Source: Rhizobiaceae bacterium (GTDB lineage Bacteria > Pseudomonadota > Alphaproteobacteria > Rhizobiales > Rhizobiaceae). From it: DNA of 47,497 nucleotides. Where the stretch lies: the NCBI GenBank assembly GCA_023953775.1, contig JAMLJD010000030.1, positions 1 to 47,497 of the forward strand, in the 5' to 3' direction. A program made the position numbers and the translations under genes. Of this stretch, positions 45,593 to 47,497 are shown in pieces (positions within the stretch are counted from its first letter, which is position 1; each line of letters begins with the position of its first letter). Below the pieces are notes generated by a model that was not told where the DNA came from, did no database searches, and was given only the letters and a program-made list of their open reading frames with translations.

Positions 45593-46638
45593 GTCGTTTG
45601 CTCCGAGGCACGAGCCTGCATGAACTTCGAGAGCCCGACATAGATCAGGGCTGCCAGAACGACGCCGGCATAGCCGTCGATCGCATAGTGCCAGGCGAGG
45701 TAGACCGACGAGAACTGGACGAATGCGGCATAGCCCCATGCCGCGAGGCCGAGACGGCGGTCGAGCGACCACGCGAACATGGCATTGAGCGCCGCGAGCG
45801 CGACATGCACGCTCGGAAATGCCGAGATGCCCGACCCGAATCCGGTCACGCCAGCCTCCTGGAGGTCCCAGAGATAGGCCTGGTAATAGGCGGATCCTCC
45901 TCCGAATTCTCCCAGCCAGGCGAGCTGCTCGGCATAGCGCGCCGTGTCTCCCGTCACGAAGCCGTAAAAGGCGGGTCCGGCCGACATGAACAGGCCGGCG
46001 ACGACGTTGCCAACCACAACCCAGACGAGGATGAAGCAGATGAGGTAGCGCGTCCGCATTTCGCTGGCAGGCGCGAGGATCGCGACCACAAGCGCCCCGA
46101 ATGACAGGAAGAACCACAGCACGCCGTAGTTCCATTCGACGATCGCCAGCAGCGTCTCATCCTGGGCGAACCGGTAGAGCAGCCTCCAGGGGTCGGTGCC
46201 GAGATGGATCGCCTTGCCGAAATTCGCCTGCGCCAGGTCGAACGGGAAGCCGTCCCACAGAACGGACAGTCCGTTCTTTACCGAGGTGAATGCACCCTGA
46301 AACAGCATGAAGGCGAGCAGCATGACGAGGCCGGCCGATATGGCGGCCACGCGCTCCGGCGCGACGGCGCGCGCGAGCGCCGCACGCCGCGTCCCGCCCG
46401 TACGATGAAGCTCCATGAGGTAGGATGCGAGGATGAGAGCCGGCGGAAAGAACAGGATCGTCCGAAGCGCCCAGCGATCGAGATAGAGCCCGTAGGATAC
46501 CATCTCGGCGGCGCCGACCGCCTCCAGGAACACAAGACCCGCAAGCGCATGCAGCACGATAAGCAGGTAGACCGGCGCGTCGCGGCGCAGGGCCACGGCC
46601 AAGTCGTCCAGATATGTCGCTTTCGCGGAAATCTGCAT
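45589..46638 (-). CDS. PAP2-superfamily membrane protein (inositol phosphorylceramide synthase/Aur1-like)
   Basis: A 349-residue membrane protein with about eight to nine helices and a C-terminal PAP2_3-like phosphatase or transferase motif: GSGISAFPSVHVALAALNA with the catalytic histidine, then SSVYLAWHYAIDGYAGVV with the second. Family members transfer phospho-head-groups or remove phosphates from lipids. It is coupled by ATGA to the GT87 gene, suggesting a two-step extracytoplasmic lipid or glycan modification; the substrate cannot be told. Confidence 0.83.
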   Translation of the reverse strand: MQISAKATYLDDLAVALRRDAPVYLLIVLHALAGLVFLEAVGAAEMVSYGLYLDRWALRTILFFPPALILASYLMELHRTGGTRRAALARAVAPERVAAISAGLVMLLAFMLFQGAFTSVKNGLSVLWDGFPFDLAQANFGKAIHLGTDPWRLLYRFAQDETLLAIVEWNYGVLWFFLSFGALVVAILAPASEMRTRYLICFILVWVVVGNVVAGLFMSAGPAFYGFVTGDTARYAEQLAWLGEFGGGSAYYQAYLWDLQEAGVTGFGSGISAFPSVHVALAALNAMFAWSLDRRLGLAAWGYAAFVQFSSVYLAWHYAIDGYAGVVLAALIYVGLSKFMQARASEQTT

Positions 46639-46721
46639 CGCGTCTTCGAAGCGCCTCGATCGGGGGCCGATCTTCGAGGCAAAACCTCAAGAAAAACTTA
46701 GGGCGAAACCCGCCGGCCGTG

Positions 46722-47336
46722 TCAGGGCCTGGTGACGCGGCGCAGCGTGAGATTGATGCGACCGCCATTCTTCAGCAGCGGCGAGGTGTCCGCGTAGATG
46801 CGGTCGACGCCGTGAAAGGCGAGCCTTCCCTCGCCGCCGAGCACGACCAGATCTCCGCTTTCGAGCCGGAACGACACGGTCTTGTCCTGGCGACGGGGGC
46901 CACCGACCCGGAACAGGCAGGCATCGCCGAGCGACAGCGAGACGACGGGGGCACCGAACTCCTGTTCGTCGCGGTCCTGGTGGAGACCCATCTTCGCGCC
47001 GGCGTCATAGAAATTGACCAGGCAGGCCTCGGGCGGATGCGGATAGCCGGACACGGCGTCCCACAGCGCGAGCAGACGGTCCGGGATCGGCGGCCAGGGG
47101 TCGCCGGTGACGGGATGGGTGGCCTGGTAGCGATAGCCTCGCGCCTGGTCGGTCACCCAGCCGAGCGCGCCGCAATTGGTCATGCGCACGCTCATCTCCT
47201 TGCCGGTGCGCGGCATGGCCGGCACGAAGAGCGGTGCCTGGGCGACGATGGCCCGGATGTCGTCGAGGAGGGCCCGCTGCTCCTCCGCTCCGAGGAAGGC
47301 CGGGACGTGGCGGACGCCATCGGGCAGAACCAGCAT
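46722..47336 (-). CDS. alkB: Alpha-ketoglutarate-dependent dioxygenase AlkB
   Basis: A 204-residue Fe(II)/2-oxoglutarate dioxygenase that demethylates 1-methyladenine and 3-methylcytosine in DNA. The iron ligands are in GLHQDRDE (HxD) and in AFHGVDRI (distal His), and the 2-oxoglutarate arginines in NLTLRRV at the C terminus. The aromatic and R-rich NCGALGWVTDQARGYRYQ segment is typical. ATG 47336 gives MLVLPDGVRH; a longer GTG start (47378) would run into the upstream terminator. Confidence 0.93.
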   Translation of the reverse strand: MLVLPDGVRHVPAFLGAEEQRALLDDIRAIVAQAPLFVPAMPRTGKEMSVRMTNCGALGWVTDQARGYRYQATHPVTGDPWPPIPDRLLALWDAVSGYPHPPEACLVNFYDAGAKMGLHQDRDEQEFGAPVVSLSLGDACLFRVGGPRRQDKTVSFRLESGDLVVLGGEGRLAFHGVDRIYADTSPLLKNGGRINLTLRRVTRP

Positions 47337-47361
47337 CGGAGCCTCCGGCGGAGGGGCTGAC

Positions 47362-47390
47362 AAAAAAGGCGGCGGCACCGTGCCGCCGCC
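47362..47390 (-). terminator. Rho-independent terminator of the LysM gene
   Basis: A GC-rich hairpin of about 10 bp (GGCGGCGGCAC and its complement, 47368-47390) is followed, read leftward, by TTTTTT (47367-47362). It lies 20 bases beyond the stop of the LysM protein gene and just upstream of alkB, so it ends the LysM transcript and makes alkB separately expressed. Confidence 0.8.
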
Positions 47391-47410
47391 TCATGCGAAA
47401 TGTCCGCCGG

Positions 47411-47497
47411 TCAGTCGAGCGCGGGAATGCGCAGCACCTGGCCGGGATAGATCTTGTCGGGATCGCTCAGCATCGGCTTGTTGGCCTCGAAGATGAC
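47411..47497 (-). CDS. LysM peptidoglycan-binding domain protein (C-terminal end only)
   Basis: The last 28 residues of a leftward gene are visible: IFEANKPMLSDPDKIYPGQ then VLRIPALD. This is the second half of a LysM repeat, which binds N-acetylglucosamine-containing glycans of the cell wall. The protein ends directly after the repeat, as in many LysM and BON or LysM-tailed rhizobial proteins. The rest lies beyond the window. Confidence 0.85.
   Translation of the reverse strand, partial: VIFEANKPMLSDPDKIYPGQVLRIPALD

Noticed and set aside
1..47497. CRISPR arrays, prophage, toxin-antitoxin or defence islands
   Set aside because: Read end to end, I found no spaced direct repeats, integrases, phage structural genes or known defence domains.

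Overview
This is an ordinary chromosomal segment of an alphaproteobacterium, most likely a Hyphomicrobiales (Rhizobiales) member near Mesorhizobium/Phyllobacteriaceae. The evidence is the high GC content, rhizobial gene neighbourhoods (parAB-rsmG-mnmG-mnmE-rho-hemJ-hemE | ppsR-maf-aroE-coaE-dnaQ-secB-fxsA-tim44-mltA-smr; hslU-GNAT-hslV | hisB-hisH-hisA-hisF-hisE-coaA), a GAAC-N7-GAAC LexA box, a CtrA-type box, clustered GANTC (CcrM) sites, and rhizobial families such as DUF982 and DUF1402. Its most important content is probably the replication origin: the 394-bp gap between hemE and ppsR is the place where Caulobacter-type origins sit. It holds DnaA-box-like sequences, two AT-rich patches and seven GANTC sites. 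Three ParB-binding parS sites lie 4.5 to 6.5 kb to its left.

Layout. 1-4300 (minus): leuD and leuB, separated by a secreted protein, a zinc-ribbon protein and a SAF-domain oxidoreductase, followed by a glyoxalase-related gene. 4500-8100: small metabolic and DUF genes (DUF982, FAD oxidoreductase, CoA ester lyase, DUF1737, NUDIX, zincin). 8250-14064 (plus): the SOS mutagenesis operon imuA-imuB-dnaE2 behind a LexA box. 14097-16573 (minus): Trm112, a Lon-N-like protein, YbbN/CnoX and a YbaK-type deacylase. 16740: tRNA-Gly(GCC). 17055-26962: holA (plus), then parB, parA, rsmG, mnmG, mnmE, rho, hemJ and hemE, all leftward. 26963-27356: putative oriC. 27357-35666: ppsR, maf, aroE, coaE, dnaQ, tim44, mltA, smr and a XRE regulator rightward, with secB and fxsA opposed. 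35673-39189 (minus): DUF1402, hslU, GNAT, hslV. 39376-44364 (plus): his genes with DUF2628 and DUF1330, then coaA. 44351-47497 (minus): a GT87 and PAP2 membrane pair, alkB, and the end of a LysM protein.

Genes on both sides of the putative origin point mostly away from it, as expected for co-orientation with replication. parA/parB and parS would segregate the newly copied origin; rsmG, mnmG and mnmE modify rRNA and tRNA. ImuA, ImuB and DnaE2 form a translesion mutasome that would be induced when LexA is cleaved. HisB, H, A, F and E supply five steps of histidine synthesis; hisG, hisD, hisC and hisI must lie elsewhere. CoaA and CoaE are the first and last enzymes from pantothenate to CoA.

Oddities. 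coaE carries an apparent one-base deletion that breaks the frame. A 263-bp MITE-like element with 31-bp terminal inverted repeats and a TA target duplication sits exactly at the tim44 stop codon. At least two families of CTAG-bordered palindromic intergenic repeats occur, and in three places the host gene's TAG stop codon is part of the repeat border. I found no CRISPR array, prophage, complete insertion sequence, or recognisable defence or secondary-metabolite cluster, and nothing I would call a new multi-gene system.
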